A DNA stretch of 64,000 nt from a virus, in the IMG/VR virus record IMGVR_UViG_3300008108_000109, positions 1-64,000 of that record. The stretch is one strand, 5' to 3'. Below, piece after piece: positions 46,643 to 54,930 of this stretch. The translations under genes were made by a program, and so were the position numbers. The notes under the pieces are model-generated. The model did no database searches. It was given only the letters and a program-made list of their open reading frames with translations, and was not told the DNA's origin. Every line of letters starts with the position of its first letter. Within the stretch, counting starts at the first letter, position 1.

Positions 46643-47296
46643 ATGAAACTCATCAGAGAAGAAATCGAAAAGGTAGAAGTTCTTACCGAATCGGTAAATG
46701 GCAAAAAGAATCTCTTTATTCAAGGAGTATTTCTACAAAGCGAGATGGTAAATCGCAATGGTAGAATGTATCCATTCTCTATTATGGAAAGAGAAGTAAA
46801 GAGATACACAAATGATTATGTTAAAAAAGGACGTGCTTTGGGTGAATTAGGACACCCAGATGGTCCAACTGTTAACCTCGATAGAGTTTCACATAAAATT
46901 ACCGAACTGAAGCAAGACGGTAATAACTTTGTTGGTAAAGCACAAATCTTACACACTCCAATGGGTAAGATTGCAGAAGCATTACTTAAAGATGGAGTAA
47001 CTCTTGGTGTTTCGTCTCGTGGTATTGGATCACTAAGAGAAAATATCAAAGGTGGTTATAAGGAAGTTGGTGAAGACTTCATGCTTGCAACTGCAGCAGA
47101 TATTGTAGCTGATCCATCTGCTCCTGATGCTTTTGTTCAAGGTGTTATGGAAGGTAAAGAGTGGGTTTGGGATGGAGGAATTCTTCGTGAAAAACTCGCA
47201 CAACAGGCAAGAGATAGGGTTGAAGATTTAGTTAGAAGAAGAGAATTAGAAGAACATAAGTTAAACTTATTCAATGACTTTTTAAATTCTCTTTGA
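46643..47296 (+). CDS. 21: Prohead core protease gp21
   Basis: 217 residues, like T4 gp21 (212 aa). The catalytic residues of this herpesvirus-protease-like family can be seen: His in ELGHPDGP (H71), Ser in GVSSRG (S124 or S125) and Asp in ATAADIVADPSAPDA (D153). The N-terminal region contains the SEMVNRNGRMYP motif (about residue 33-44) typical of the family. The enzyme cleaves scaffold and capsid proteins during head maturation. gp22 follows after a 72-base gap with a late box. Confidence 0.92.
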   Translation: MKLIREEIEKVEVLTESVNGKKNLFIQGVFLQSEMVNRNGRMYPFSIMEREVKRYTNDYVKKGRALGELGHPDGPTVNLDRVSHKITELKQDGNNFVGKAQILHTPMGKIAEALLKDGVTLGVSSRGIGSLRENIKGGYKEVGEDFMLATAADIVADPSAPDAFVQGVMEGKEWVWDGGILREKLAQQARDRVEDLVRRRELEEHKLNLFNDFLNSL

Positions 47297-47321
47297 GCAT
47301 ATATAGGTAAAAATTTTTATT

Positions 47322-47330
47322 TAATAAATA
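47322..47330 (+). promoter_or_regulatory. Late promoter box TAATAAATA before gp22
   Basis: TAATAAATA, continued by AATATAG, lies 38 bases before the gp22 ATG in the widest gap of the head operon. Confidence 0.55.
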
Positions 47331-47368
47331 AATATAGATTAAATTCAAAGGTTAATCGGAGAGTTCAA

Positions 47369-48613
47369 ATGTCTAGTGGCAACAATTTACACGAAATGGA
47401 AGCAGGCACTTCACAATCCAAGACCGCTGTTAATGCTGGTGCAAAAGCAGGGGATCCAATGCAGAAGCTAGCTCCTGGCGCAGTAGCAGGTCAAACTGGT
47501 TCATGGGAAGACCTTGGTGGTCCTACTCCAGAAAACTATAAGTCTGATGATAATTCAGCAGAACTTAAGACCCCAGGTAAAACCCTTCAGCAAGTTAGAA
47601 ACGTAGTTAACAAAGGCGCAAAAGCAGCAGATCCAATGAAGGGTCTGAAGAAGAGCGATGCTGTTAAGGAAGAAGAAGAGATTGATTCCGAAGACATTCT
47701 CGATGAAGAAGAAGTACTTGAAGATGAAGAAATCGTAGCAGAAGCTGCAGAAGAAGATGATGAGGAAGATGATGAGGACGAGGATGAAGATGAAAAGAAA
47801 GATAAGAAGAAAATGAAGGAAGAAGTAGAGGAAGAAGAAGAGGAAGAGGAAGAAGAGGAGGAAGAAGAGGAGGAGTTTGACATTGAAGAAGATGTCAATG
47901 CTCTTCTTGAAGGCGAAGATCTCTCGGAAGAATTCCAAGAGAAGGCGCGTACCATTTTTGAAGCTGCTCTGAGATCAAAGGTTGACGAGATCAAAGAAGC
48001 ACTTATTGCTCAATATGATGAAGCATATGAAGCAAGAATGGTAGAAGAAGTTACTGAGATTAAGGCAGCTCTTGAAGAAAGAGTTGATTCTTATCTTGAG
48101 TATGTTGCAGAAGAATGGATGACCGAGAATCAACTTGCAGTTGAGAGCGGTCTTAAGTCAGAAATGACTGAATCGTTCCTTTCAGGTATGAAGGAACTTT
48201 TTGAAGCACATTATGTATCAATCCCTGAAGATAAATATGATGTTCTTGAGAGCATGGTAGAAAAACTTGATGAAATGGAGACAAAACTCAACGAGCAGAT
48301 CGAAAGAAACATTGTCCTCAACAAGCGCCTCTCAGAGTCGGTTGCTGATGGAATCTTTGATGATGTTGCAGAGGGTCTAGCCCTCTCACAAAAAGAGAAG
48401 CTCGCTTCACTTGCCGAAAGTGTTGAGTTTGAAAGTGGCGAAAAATATCGTGAGAAACTGGAGATGCTGAAGGAATCATATTTCTCAGCGCAGAAAACTC
48501 CAAAAGCAAAAACAGAAAGTCTCTCAGAAGAAGTAGATGTAAATGCTGAGGGTTATACCCCAGACTACATGAATGCTTATCTGAAGACACTTTCAGCAGT
48601 TGCTAAAAAGTGA
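47369..48613 (+). CDS. 22: Prohead core scaffold protein gp22
   Basis: 414 residues against 269 in T4. The first 90 residues contain a repeated motif (NAGAKAGDPMQKL and NKGAKAADPMKGL). About residues 93-175 are extremely acidic, with runs of Glu and Asp including sixteen consecutive Glu. The C-terminal 240 residues are helical and match the scaffold core (LEERVDSYLEYVAEEWMTEN, then the NIVLNKRLSESVADGIF segment), ending YTPDYMNAYLKTLSAVAKK, a conserved gp22 tail. It forms the internal scaffold for gp23 assembly and is digested by gp21. The codon use is richer in C and G at third positions than in the tail genes. Confidence 0.9.
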   Translation: MSSGNNLHEMEAGTSQSKTAVNAGAKAGDPMQKLAPGAVAGQTGSWEDLGGPTPENYKSDDNSAELKTPGKTLQQVRNVVNKGAKAADPMKGLKKSDAVKEEEEIDSEDILDEEEVLEDEEIVAEAAEEDDEEDDEDEDEDEKKDKKKMKEEVEEEEEEEEEEEEEEEEFDIEEDVNALLEGEDLSEEFQEKARTIFEAALRSKVDEIKEALIAQYDEAYEARMVEEVTEIKAALEERVDSYLEYVAEEWMTENQLAVESGLKSEMTESFLSGMKELFEAHYVSIPEDKYDVLESMVEKLDEMETKLNEQIERNIVLNKRLSESVADGIFDDVAEGLALSQKEKLASLAESVEFESGEKYREKLEMLKESYFSAQKTPKAKTESLSEEVDVNAEGYTPDYMNAYLKTLSAVAKK

Positions 48614-48662
48614 ATTTAACATAATTCAAACAAAAACAAACACATTACAAAGGTAAAAGCAA

Positions 48663-50072
48663 ATGTTCCAATCCGAGCATCTGCAGGAAAAGTGGGCACC
48701 ACTTCTCGACTATGATGGTCTTGATCCAATCAAAGATTCACACAGAAGAGCAGTAACCGCAGTCCTGTTAGAAAACCAAGAAAAATTCCTGAGAGAGCAA
48801 TCTGCTTTCTCAAACGGAATCCTGATGGAATCCCCAACCAATAGCGCAAACGCTGCTGGTGCTTCAGGTGGATTCTCAGGTTCCGCTGCTGCTGCAGGTC
48901 CTGTAGCAGGTTTTGATCCAGTTCTGATCTCACTCATCAGACGTGCAATGCCTAACCTGGTCGCTTATGACCTCGCAGGTGTTCAGCCAATGAGTGGTCC
49001 TACTGGACTCATCTTCGCAATGCGCTCACGTTACACCAATCAGTCAGGTGCTGAAGCTCTGTTCAACGAAGCAGATACAGTATTCTCTGGTCAGAATTCT
49101 GGTATTGGTCTAACTGCAGCATCTGACGTAAATGCTGGTTTAGGTACAACCACCCAGTATGGTTCAAACCCAGGTCTTCTTAATCCAATTGGTGCTGGTA
49201 CTTCAACTGGTGCTAATGGTTATAACGCTGGTCAGGGTATGTACACTGGAGATTCTGAGAATCTCGGTAACGGTGCTGGCAACCAGTTCAACGAGATGGC
49301 ATTCTCAATCGAGAAGGTTCTTGTTGAAGCTAAGTCAAGAGCACTGAAGGCAGAGTACAGCCTTGAGCTTGCACAAGACCTCAAGGCAATCCACGGTCTG
49401 AATGCAGAAGCAGAACTTGCTAACATTCTCTCAACTGAGATCCTCGCTGAGATCAACAGAGAAGTTATCAGAACCATCTATAAGGTTGCTGAGCAAGGCG
49501 CTGCTGCTAACACTGCTACCGCTGGTATCTTTGACCTTGATGTTGACTCCAACGGTCGTTGGTCAGTTGAGAAGTTCAAGGGTCTCCTGTTCCAAATCGA
49601 GCGCGACGCTAACGCTATCGCACAAAGAACTCGTAGAGGAAAGGGTAACGTTATCATGTGTTCTGCTGACGTTGCATCTGCTCTCAGCATGGCTGGTGTT
49701 CTCGATTACACCCCTGCTCTGAATGCAAACCTCAACGTTGATGACACTGGTAACACCTTCGCTGGTGTTCTTCGCGGTAAGTATCGCGTATATATCGATC
49801 CTTATGCTGCAAACGTTGCTGCTCAGCAGTATTACGTTGTAGGTTATAAGGGTTCCAGCCCATATGACGCTGGTCTCTTCTACTGCCCATATGTTCCTCT
49901 CCAAATGGTTCGTGCCGTTGGTGAGAACACCTTCCAGCCCAAGATTGGCTTTAAGACCAGATACGGTCTTGTTGCTAACCCATTCGCTGAAGGCACCACT
50001 CAAGGTCTCGGCAGACTTCAAGTTAACGCAAACCGTTACTACAGAAGAGTTCAAATCAAGAACCTCATGTGA
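48663..50072 (+). CDS. 23: Major capsid protein gp23
   Basis: 469 residues; T4 gp23 is 521. Typical features are the scaffold-side start with LQEKWAPLLDYDGLDPI, a GFDPVLISLIRRAMPNLVAYDLAGVQPM block (about residue 83-110), the PTGLIFAMRSRY motif (about residue 112-123), and KYRVYIDPYAANVAAQQYYVVGYKG (about residue 373-397). In T4 the N-terminal segment is removed by gp21; a comparable site is expected before residue 65 but I cannot place it exactly. It is the most strongly biased gene of the window toward C- and G-ending codons, as expected for the most abundant virion protein. A strong terminator follows. Confidence 0.95.
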   Translation: MFQSEHLQEKWAPLLDYDGLDPIKDSHRRAVTAVLLENQEKFLREQSAFSNGILMESPTNSANAAGASGGFSGSAAAAGPVAGFDPVLISLIRRAMPNLVAYDLAGVQPMSGPTGLIFAMRSRYTNQSGAEALFNEADTVFSGQNSGIGLTAASDVNAGLGTTTQYGSNPGLLNPIGAGTSTGANGYNAGQGMYTGDSENLGNGAGNQFNEMAFSIEKVLVEAKSRALKAEYSLELAQDLKAIHGLNAEAELANILSTEILAEINREVIRTIYKVAEQGAAANTATAGIFDLDVDSNGRWSVEKFKGLLFQIERDANAIAQRTRRGKGNVIMCSADVASALSMAGVLDYTPALNANLNVDDTGNTFAGVLRGKYRVYIDPYAANVAAQQYYVVGYKGSSPYDAGLFYCPYVPLQMVRAVGENTFQPKIGFKTRYGLVANPFAEGTTQGLGRLQVNANRYYRRVQIKNLM

Positions 50073-50092
50073 GTCTGGTCACAACTTATGCA

Positions 50093-50118
50093 AGAGACCC
50101 GAAAGGGTCTCTTTTTTT
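50093..50118 (+). terminator. Intrinsic terminator after gp23
   Basis: AGAGACCC and GGGTCTCT form a perfect 8-bp stem closed by GAAA, followed by seven T. It is the strongest terminator in the window and separates the capsid gene from gp3. Confidence 0.9.
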
Positions 50119-50120
50119 AT

Positions 50121-50127
50121 CTAAATA
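50121..50127 (+). promoter_or_regulatory. Possible late box CTAAATA before gp3
   Basis: CTAAATA lies directly after the gp23 terminator and 11 bases before the gp3 ATG. This spacing leaves almost no leader, so it is weaker than the other boxes. Confidence 0.35.
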
Positions 50128-50138
50128 GTTAGAAAAAA

Positions 50139-50702
50139 ATGGCAGTCGGTAACGCTTTTAGTAATCAAATACAAAATAGAAACTTTTTATCCTCAATTGG
50201 ATTTAAGTTTACTTTAAACAGAGCACGTAAAGTATCATTCTTTTCAAACTCTGCAAATATTCCAGGAATGACTTTGGGTGTTACTGAACAACCAACATAT
50301 TTGAAAAATATTGATATTCCTGGAGATAAAATTACATTTCAAGATTTTACACTAAGATTTATTGTAGATGAGAATCTTGAAAATTATATGGAAATTCAAA
50401 GATGGATGAGAGGTCTTGGATTTCCAGAATCTTTAAGTGAAATATATGATCTGCAAAGAGAAGATAATACTCAACTTGGGTATGATAGTAAATCGATGAA
50501 TATCTATTCAGATGGTACATTATCAATTTTAAATAGCAATCAAAGAACTCAGTTTGATGTAATATTTAAAGATATGTTCCCATACGATTTGACAGAACTT
50601 TCATTTGATGCTACCAATCCAGACGTAGAATACTTTACTGCAGAGGTATCTTTCAAGTATACTATTTACGATATCTATGATCCACAAGGAAATAAATTAT
50701 GA
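50139..50702 (+). CDS. 3: Tail completion protein gp3 (tail tube terminator)
   Basis: 187 residues; T4 gp3 is 176. In T4-like cyanophages the gene after gp23 encodes this protein, beginning with a GNAFSNQIQNRNFLSSIGFKF pattern. The PTYLKNIDIPGDKITFQDF segment (about residue 46-64) and the ENYMEIQRWMRGLGFP motif (about residue 79-94) show the tube-like fold that ends the tail tube. A PDVEYFTAEVSFKYTIYDI strand closes the barrel. The stop overlaps the uvsY start. Confidence 0.8.
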   Translation: MAVGNAFSNQIQNRNFLSSIGFKFTLNRARKVSFFSNSANIPGMTLGVTEQPTYLKNIDIPGDKITFQDFTLRFIVDENLENYMEIQRWMRGLGFPESLSEIYDLQREDNTQLGYDSKSMNIYSDGTLSILNSNQRTQFDVIFKDMFPYDLTELSFDATNPDVEYFTAEVSFKYTIYDIYDPQGNKL

Positions 50703-51136
50703 CTCTTGACCTTGAAGTGATCCAAAAGATGTGGGAAAAAGATGCTCACATCGATATGGACAATTTACATACAGAATCAATTAATATTCCAGTTTTACAT
50801 GCTAAATATTTTGAGATCTATAACAATATAATTCTTCTCAAAAAGAAAGCAGAACAACAAAGAAAAAATATTCGCCACGAACGTTACGAGTATTTTACAG
50901 GAAAAGCAGACCCAGAAGTTTACGTAGAAGATCCTTTCCCTAAAAAAATTAGAGATAAAGATACGCTTCAAAAATATTTGGATGCTGACGAAAAATTGTC
51001 TCAGGTTAGTTTAAAGGTCGAATATTACGAGACAATATTAAATTACTTAGAAAGTATTCTTAAGGTAATACAAAATAGAACTTACCAAATTAAGAATGCT
51101 ATCGAATTTTTAAGATTCCAAGCAGGATATGGTTGA
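50699..51136 (+). CDS. uvsY: Recombination mediator UvsY
   Basis: 145 residues, as in T4 UvsY (137 aa). It has the family pattern LEVIQKMWEKDAHID at the N-terminus, then LHAKYFEIYNNIILLKKKAE (about residue 33-52) and a C-terminal helix RTYQIKNAIEFLRFQAG. UvsY loads the UvsX recombinase onto single-stranded DNA covered by gp32. It overlaps gp3 upstream and uvsW downstream, forming a tight recombination block with gp47/gp46 nearby. Confidence 0.92.
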   Translation: MTLDLEVIQKMWEKDAHIDMDNLHTESINIPVLHAKYFEIYNNIILLKKKAEQQRKNIRHERYEYFTGKADPEVYVEDPFPKKIRDKDTLQKYLDADEKLSQVSLKVEYYETILNYLESILKVIQNRTYQIKNAIEFLRFQAGYG

Positions 51137-52601
51137 TAACTTTGATTTAATAATTCAAAAATCAAATGAAGTATATTTAAAAATTCAATGTGAACCTCAT
51201 ATTGAATATGAATTAAGAGATTATTTTAAATTTGAAGTTCCTAATGCAAAATTCATGCCCCAATATCGGGGTAGAAATTGGAATGGAGAAATTCATTTAT
51301 TCGACATGAGAAGCAAACAACTTTATGTTGGATTGTTAGATAAATTAATTTCTTTCTGTGAAAATTATAATTACAACTATAAATTTGAAGAGAACAAGTT
51401 TTATGGAATGCCTTTTGAAGTAAACGAAGGTATTTCATATGAAGGTGTCAAAGATTATATGACATCTATATGTTCTCATTCTCCCCGACAATATCAAATT
51501 GAGGGAGTATACGATGCCTTAAGACATAATAGAAAACTATTGATATCACCAACTGCCTCTGGCAAATCTCTGATGATTTATTCAATCGTAAGATATTATG
51601 TAGATAAAGGACAAAAAATTCTTTTAGTTGTTCCAACGACATCTCTAGTAGAGCAGATGTATAAGGATTTTCAGGATTATGGTTGGGATGCTGATTCATA
51701 CTGCCATAAAATTTATTCTGGAAGAGAAAAAACAAACGAACATCCTGTCACAATTACTACTTGGCAATCTGTATATAAATTAGAACGTTCATTCTTTGAA
51801 GACTATAATGTAATTATAGGAGATGAAGCACATCTATTTAAAAGCAAGTCATTAATTGAAATAATGACAAAACTTCATCATGCAAAATATAGATTTGGAT
51901 TTACTGGAACTCTTGATGGCACACAAACTCATAAATGGGTTTTGGAAGGATTATTTGGACCATCTTATAAGATTGTAAGAACTTCCGAATTAATGGAGAA
52001 GGGACATGTCTCAAAGTTAGATATTAGATGTTTAGTATTAAAACATACTCCAAAAATATTTGCAACTTACGAAGATGAAGTTCAGTTTATTATATCTCAT
52101 AACAAAAGAAATAATTTTATAAAAAATCTAGCTCTAGATCTAAAAGGTAATACTTTAATTCTTTTCTCTAGAGTAGAAACTCATGGTAAACCTTTATATG
52201 AATTAATTGATTCTTATAAAAAAAAGAATAGAAAAGTATTTTTTATTCATGGTGGAGTAGATACTGAAGAAAGAGAACTTGTTAGGGAAATTACAGAGAG
52301 AGAAAATGATGCAATTATTGTTGCATCTTATGGAGTGTTTTCTACAGGAATAAATATTAGAAACCTACATAATGTTATTTTTGCTTCTCCTAGCAAGTCA
52401 AGAATTCGTAATCTTCAATCAATTGGACGAGTTCTTAGGAAAGGTAAAAATAAAACAAAGGCAATGTTATATGACATATCTGATGATTGTACATATAATT
52501 CTAGAAAGAATTACACTTTAAATCATTTAATAGAACGGATTAAAATTTATAATGAGGAAAAGTTTAATTATGAAATAATAACAATCAACTTAAAGGAATA
52601 A
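51129..52601 (+). CDS. uvsW: UvsW superfamily 2 DNA/RNA helicase
   Basis: 490 residues (T4 UvsW is 503). Motif I is SPTASGKS (K146), motif II DEAH (D232 to H235), motif III FTGTLDGT, and motif VI SIGRVLRKGKNKT near residue 435. An N-terminal domain of about 90 residues (FMPQYRGRNWNGEIHLFD) is the UvsW-specific DNA-binding part. UvsW unwinds R-loops and branched DNA, turns off origin-dependent replication and promotes recombination. It overlaps uvsY by eight bases and is followed after two bases by the next gene. Confidence 0.93.
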   Translation: MVDNFDLIIQKSNEVYLKIQCEPHIEYELRDYFKFEVPNAKFMPQYRGRNWNGEIHLFDMRSKQLYVGLLDKLISFCENYNYNYKFEENKFYGMPFEVNEGISYEGVKDYMTSICSHSPRQYQIEGVYDALRHNRKLLISPTASGKSLMIYSIVRYYVDKGQKILLVVPTTSLVEQMYKDFQDYGWDADSYCHKIYSGREKTNEHPVTITTWQSVYKLERSFFEDYNVIIGDEAHLFKSKSLIEIMTKLHHAKYRFGFTGTLDGTQTHKWVLEGLFGPSYKIVRTSELMEKGHVSKLDIRCLVLKHTPKIFATYEDEVQFIISHNKRNNFIKNLALDLKGNTLILFSRVETHGKPLYELIDSYKKKNRKVFFIHGGVDTEERELVREITERENDAIIVASYGVFSTGINIRNLHNVIFASPSKSRIRNLQSIGRVLRKGKNKTKAMLYDISDDCTYNSRKNYTLNHLIERIKIYNEEKFNYEIITINLKE

Positions 52602-52603
52602 TT

Positions 52604-53011
52604 ATGGAAGACGATTTTTATGCAACAGTTAAATTAAACACTGGCGAAGAAATATTTGCAAAGGTAATGCCCTGCTTTGAAGAACATAAAACATTTTTAT
52701 TAATTACTAATCCAATTACCTTTTCTCAAATAACTACAAGAACAGGATCAACAGGATACAAAATAGAATCTTGGTTAAAAACAACTAAAGAAGACATGTT
52801 TATTTTGGACATGGACGATATTATTACCATGAGTGAATCTAAAGATGTTGAAATGATTATGATGTATCAATCTTGGATAAGAGATGCTTCAGATTTTAAT
52901 CCAAAAGATAATCCACATGGGATTAGAAGAAAGATCAATAGGAAAATGGGATATATCTCTAATGTTAATGATGCTAAAGAGATATTAGAAAAACTCTATA
53001 GAAACAGTTGA
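52604..53011 (+). CDS. LSm-like small protein, 135 aa, unknown function
   Basis: 135 residues. The start (FYATVKLNTGEEIFAKVM) and the strand pattern up to about residue 60 look like an Sm/LSm-type beta barrel, and the rest is helical (ESKDVEMIMMYQSWI). A protein of the same pattern begins at 63815 (MNVKLIRMNTGEDVIADL). Such proteins occur in T4-like cyanophages near uvsW and gp55. An RNA-binding role is possible from the fold guess only. The ATG is preceded by AAAGGA. Confidence 0.6.
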   Translation: MEDDFYATVKLNTGEEIFAKVMPCFEEHKTFLLITNPITFSQITTRTGSTGYKIESWLKTTKEDMFILDMDDIITMSESKDVEMIMMYQSWIRDASDFNPKDNPHGIRRKINRKMGYISNVNDAKEILEKLYRNS

Positions 53012-53065
53012 TTTATAAACCTTAACAAAGGCATTATACACAGTTTTGAATACCCTTGTCAAGCC

Positions 53066-53095
53066 TTGATTATTTTTGTATCCCAGTGTTATAAT
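53066..53095 (+). promoter_or_regulatory. Sigma70-type promoter for gp55
   Basis: TTGATT (53066-53071), an 18-base spacer and TATAAT (53090-53095) with an extended TG one base upstream. It is 23 bases before the gp55 ATG. The -10 and flanks (TGTTATAATT) match those before the first gene at 78-87. This would place gp55 under host-type control before late transcription. Confidence 0.65.
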
Positions 53096-53118
53096 TCCAA
53101 CAAATAATTAGAGCTTTT

Positions 53119-53616
53119 ATGGGTATCACTAATCCAATGACTAAGAGAAAGAGATCAATACACTACGTTAATAATAAAGAATTTTTAGCAGCGTTAATTG
53201 AATATAGAAAACAAATTGCGTTAGCAGAAGAACGTGGAGATCCCAAACCAAGAATTACTAACTATCTTGGAGATTGTTTTTTAAAAATTGCAACACATTT
53301 ATCATTTAAACCAAATTTTGTCAACTACATATTCAAAGATGACATGATTTCTGATGGGATCGAAAACTGTGTTCAATACATCCATAACTTCGACCCTGAA
53401 AAGTCTCAGAACCCGTTCGCTTATTTTACTCAAATTATTCACTACGCGTTTCTACGTAGAATTCAAAAAGAAAAGAAACAATTAGAGATTAAAAATAAAA
53501 TTTTAGAACGGACTGGATTTGATGAAGTATTCTTTGATGATAACGTTATTGACGGGATGAATTATTCTGACTATAATTCTATCAAGGATAATATTCATTC
53601 CAAAACTAGGTATTGA
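53119..53616 (+). CDS. 55: Late transcription sigma factor gp55
   Basis: 165 residues; T4 gp55 is 185. The core (YLGDCFLKIATHLSFKPNFVNY, DDMISDGIENCVQYIHNFDPEKSQNPFAYFTQIIHYAFLRRIQKEKKQ, about residue 49-117) matches region 2 of this divergent sigma family, with the NPFAYFT and aromatic residues for -10 recognition. It directs RNA polymerase to TATAAATA late promoters, several of which are in this window. It lies behind a sigma70-like promoter and overlaps gp47 (TGATG). Confidence 0.92.
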   Translation: MGITNPMTKRKRSIHYVNNKEFLAALIEYRKQIALAEERGDPKPRITNYLGDCFLKIATHLSFKPNFVNYIFKDDMISDGIENCVQYIHNFDPEKSQNPFAYFTQIIHYAFLRRIQKEKKQLEIKNKILERTGFDEVFFDDNVIDGMNYSDYNSIKDNIHSKTRY

Positions 53617-54659
53617 TGAAAGTAGCAATAATTACAGACCAACATTTTGGTGCTCGTAAAAACTCTAAATTATTTCACGATTACTTTTTAAAGTTTTACA
53701 CAGAAGTATTTTTTCCAACTCTAGTAAAAGAAAATATTACTACAGTAATTGACATGGGAGATACTTTTGATAGTAGAAAGGGTATTGATTTTGCTGCTTT
53801 AGCTTGGGCAAAAGACAATTACTATGATACTCTAGAAAAAATTGGATGCACGGTTCATACTATAGTTGGTAATCATACAGCATATTATAAAAATACAAAT
53901 GATTTAAATGCTGTTGATTTACTTTTGAGAGAATATAAAAATGTAAAAGTATACTCAAAACCAACAGAAGTTAAATTAGATAAGTTAAAAGTTCTTTTTA
54001 TACCTTGGATTAATGAACAAAATTTTGAAGACACTTTCAAATGCGTTGAAAATACAACTTGCAAGGTTGCGATGGGGCACCTTGAATTCTCAGGATTTCC
54101 TCCTTATCGTGGATACACCATGGAAGAAGGTATGGACAGCAAATTATTTGAGAAGTTCCAATATGTCTTCTCGGGACACTATCACACTAGATCAAACAAT
54201 GGAAAGATCTATTACCTAGGTAATCCTTACGAGATATATTCAAACGATATCGGGGATGTTCGCGGATTCCATATCTTTGACACCCAAACTCTTTCGTTAG
54301 AACCAGTTAATAATCCATATACTATGCATGAGGTAATTAACTATGAGGATGATAACTATCAAACATTTGATGTGAGAAGTTATGAAAACAAAATTGTTAA
54401 ATTGGTAGTTAAGAAAAAAACAAACGAAAAAAAATTTGAAAAATTTGTAGATAAACTATATTCTGTTAATATTGCAGAATTAAAAATAGTTGAAACTTTT
54501 GCAGACCAAAGTATAATTAATGATGATTATGATTTAGAATCTGAAGATACAGTTTCCATTCTAACTAGATACGTTGATGATTTTGATAATACGATAAATA
54601 AATCGTCGATTAAAAAACTTATATCGCAAATTTACAAACAAGCATGTGAAGTAGTCTAA
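53616..54659 (+). CDS. 47: Recombination endonuclease subunit gp47 (SbcD/Mre11-like)
   Basis: 347 residues from the ATG at 53616, which overlaps the gp55 stop; T4 gp47 is 339. Metallophosphoesterase motifs are visible: TDQHFGARKN (D, H), DMGDTFDSRK, GNHTAYYKN, MGHLEFSG and SGHYHTR. With gp46 it forms the Mre11/Rad50-type nuclease that resects DNA ends for recombination-dependent replication. The small DUF3110-like gene is inserted between it and gp46. Confidence 0.95.
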   Translation: MKVAIITDQHFGARKNSKLFHDYFLKFYTEVFFPTLVKENITTVIDMGDTFDSRKGIDFAALAWAKDNYYDTLEKIGCTVHTIVGNHTAYYKNTNDLNAVDLLLREYKNVKVYSKPTEVKLDKLKVLFIPWINEQNFEDTFKCVENTTCKVAMGHLEFSGFPPYRGYTMEEGMDSKLFEKFQYVFSGHYHTRSNNGKIYYLGNPYEIYSNDIGDVRGFHIFDTQTLSLEPVNNPYTMHEVINYEDDNYQTFDVRSYENKIVKLVVKKKTNEKKFEKFVDKLYSVNIAELKIVETFADQSIINDDYDLESEDTVSILTRYVDDFDNTINKSSIKKLISQIYKQACEVV

Positions 54660-54660
54660 C

Positions 54661-54930
54661 ATGTACATTCTTACTTTAGAAGGTAGAGAAGAGCAAGGAG
54701 CTTATTCTGTAACCAATCAACGAGGAGAACAAATTCTCTATCTATTTGAAGAAGAAGATGATGCTGTAAGATTTGCCATGATGTTAGAAGAAGAAGATTA
54801 TCCCTCACTTTCTGTGGTAGAAGTAGATGATGATTTGATACTTAGTACTTGTAAAGTTAATCAATACGAGTATGCAATTATTACCGCAAATGACATTGTA
54901 GTTCCCCCAGATCAAAATGATATTATTTGA
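54661..54930 (+). CDS. DUF3110-like protein, 89 aa
   Basis: 89 residues. The pattern LYLFEEEDDAVRFAMMLEEE followed by DYPSLSVVEVDDD and a cysteine is close to DUF3110, which I know as a family of small cyanobacterial proteins. It starts one base after gp47 and overlaps the gp46 start by 14 bases, so it is cotranslated with the nuclease genes. The function is unknown. If confirmed, it is evidence of a cyanobacterial host or gene source. Confidence 0.65.
   Translation: MYILTLEGREEQGAYSVTNQRGEQILYLFEEEDDAVRFAMMLEEEDYPSLSVVEVDDDLILSTCKVNQYEYAIITANDIVVPPDQNDII

Noticed and set aside
47555-47994. Long minus-strand open frames opposite gp22
   Set aside because: They are low-complexity Ser or Phe/Leu runs produced by the complement of the Glu/Asp tract.
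49563-50054. 163-codon minus-strand frame opposite gp23
   Set aside because: It is a shadow of the capsid gene with no protein-like motif.
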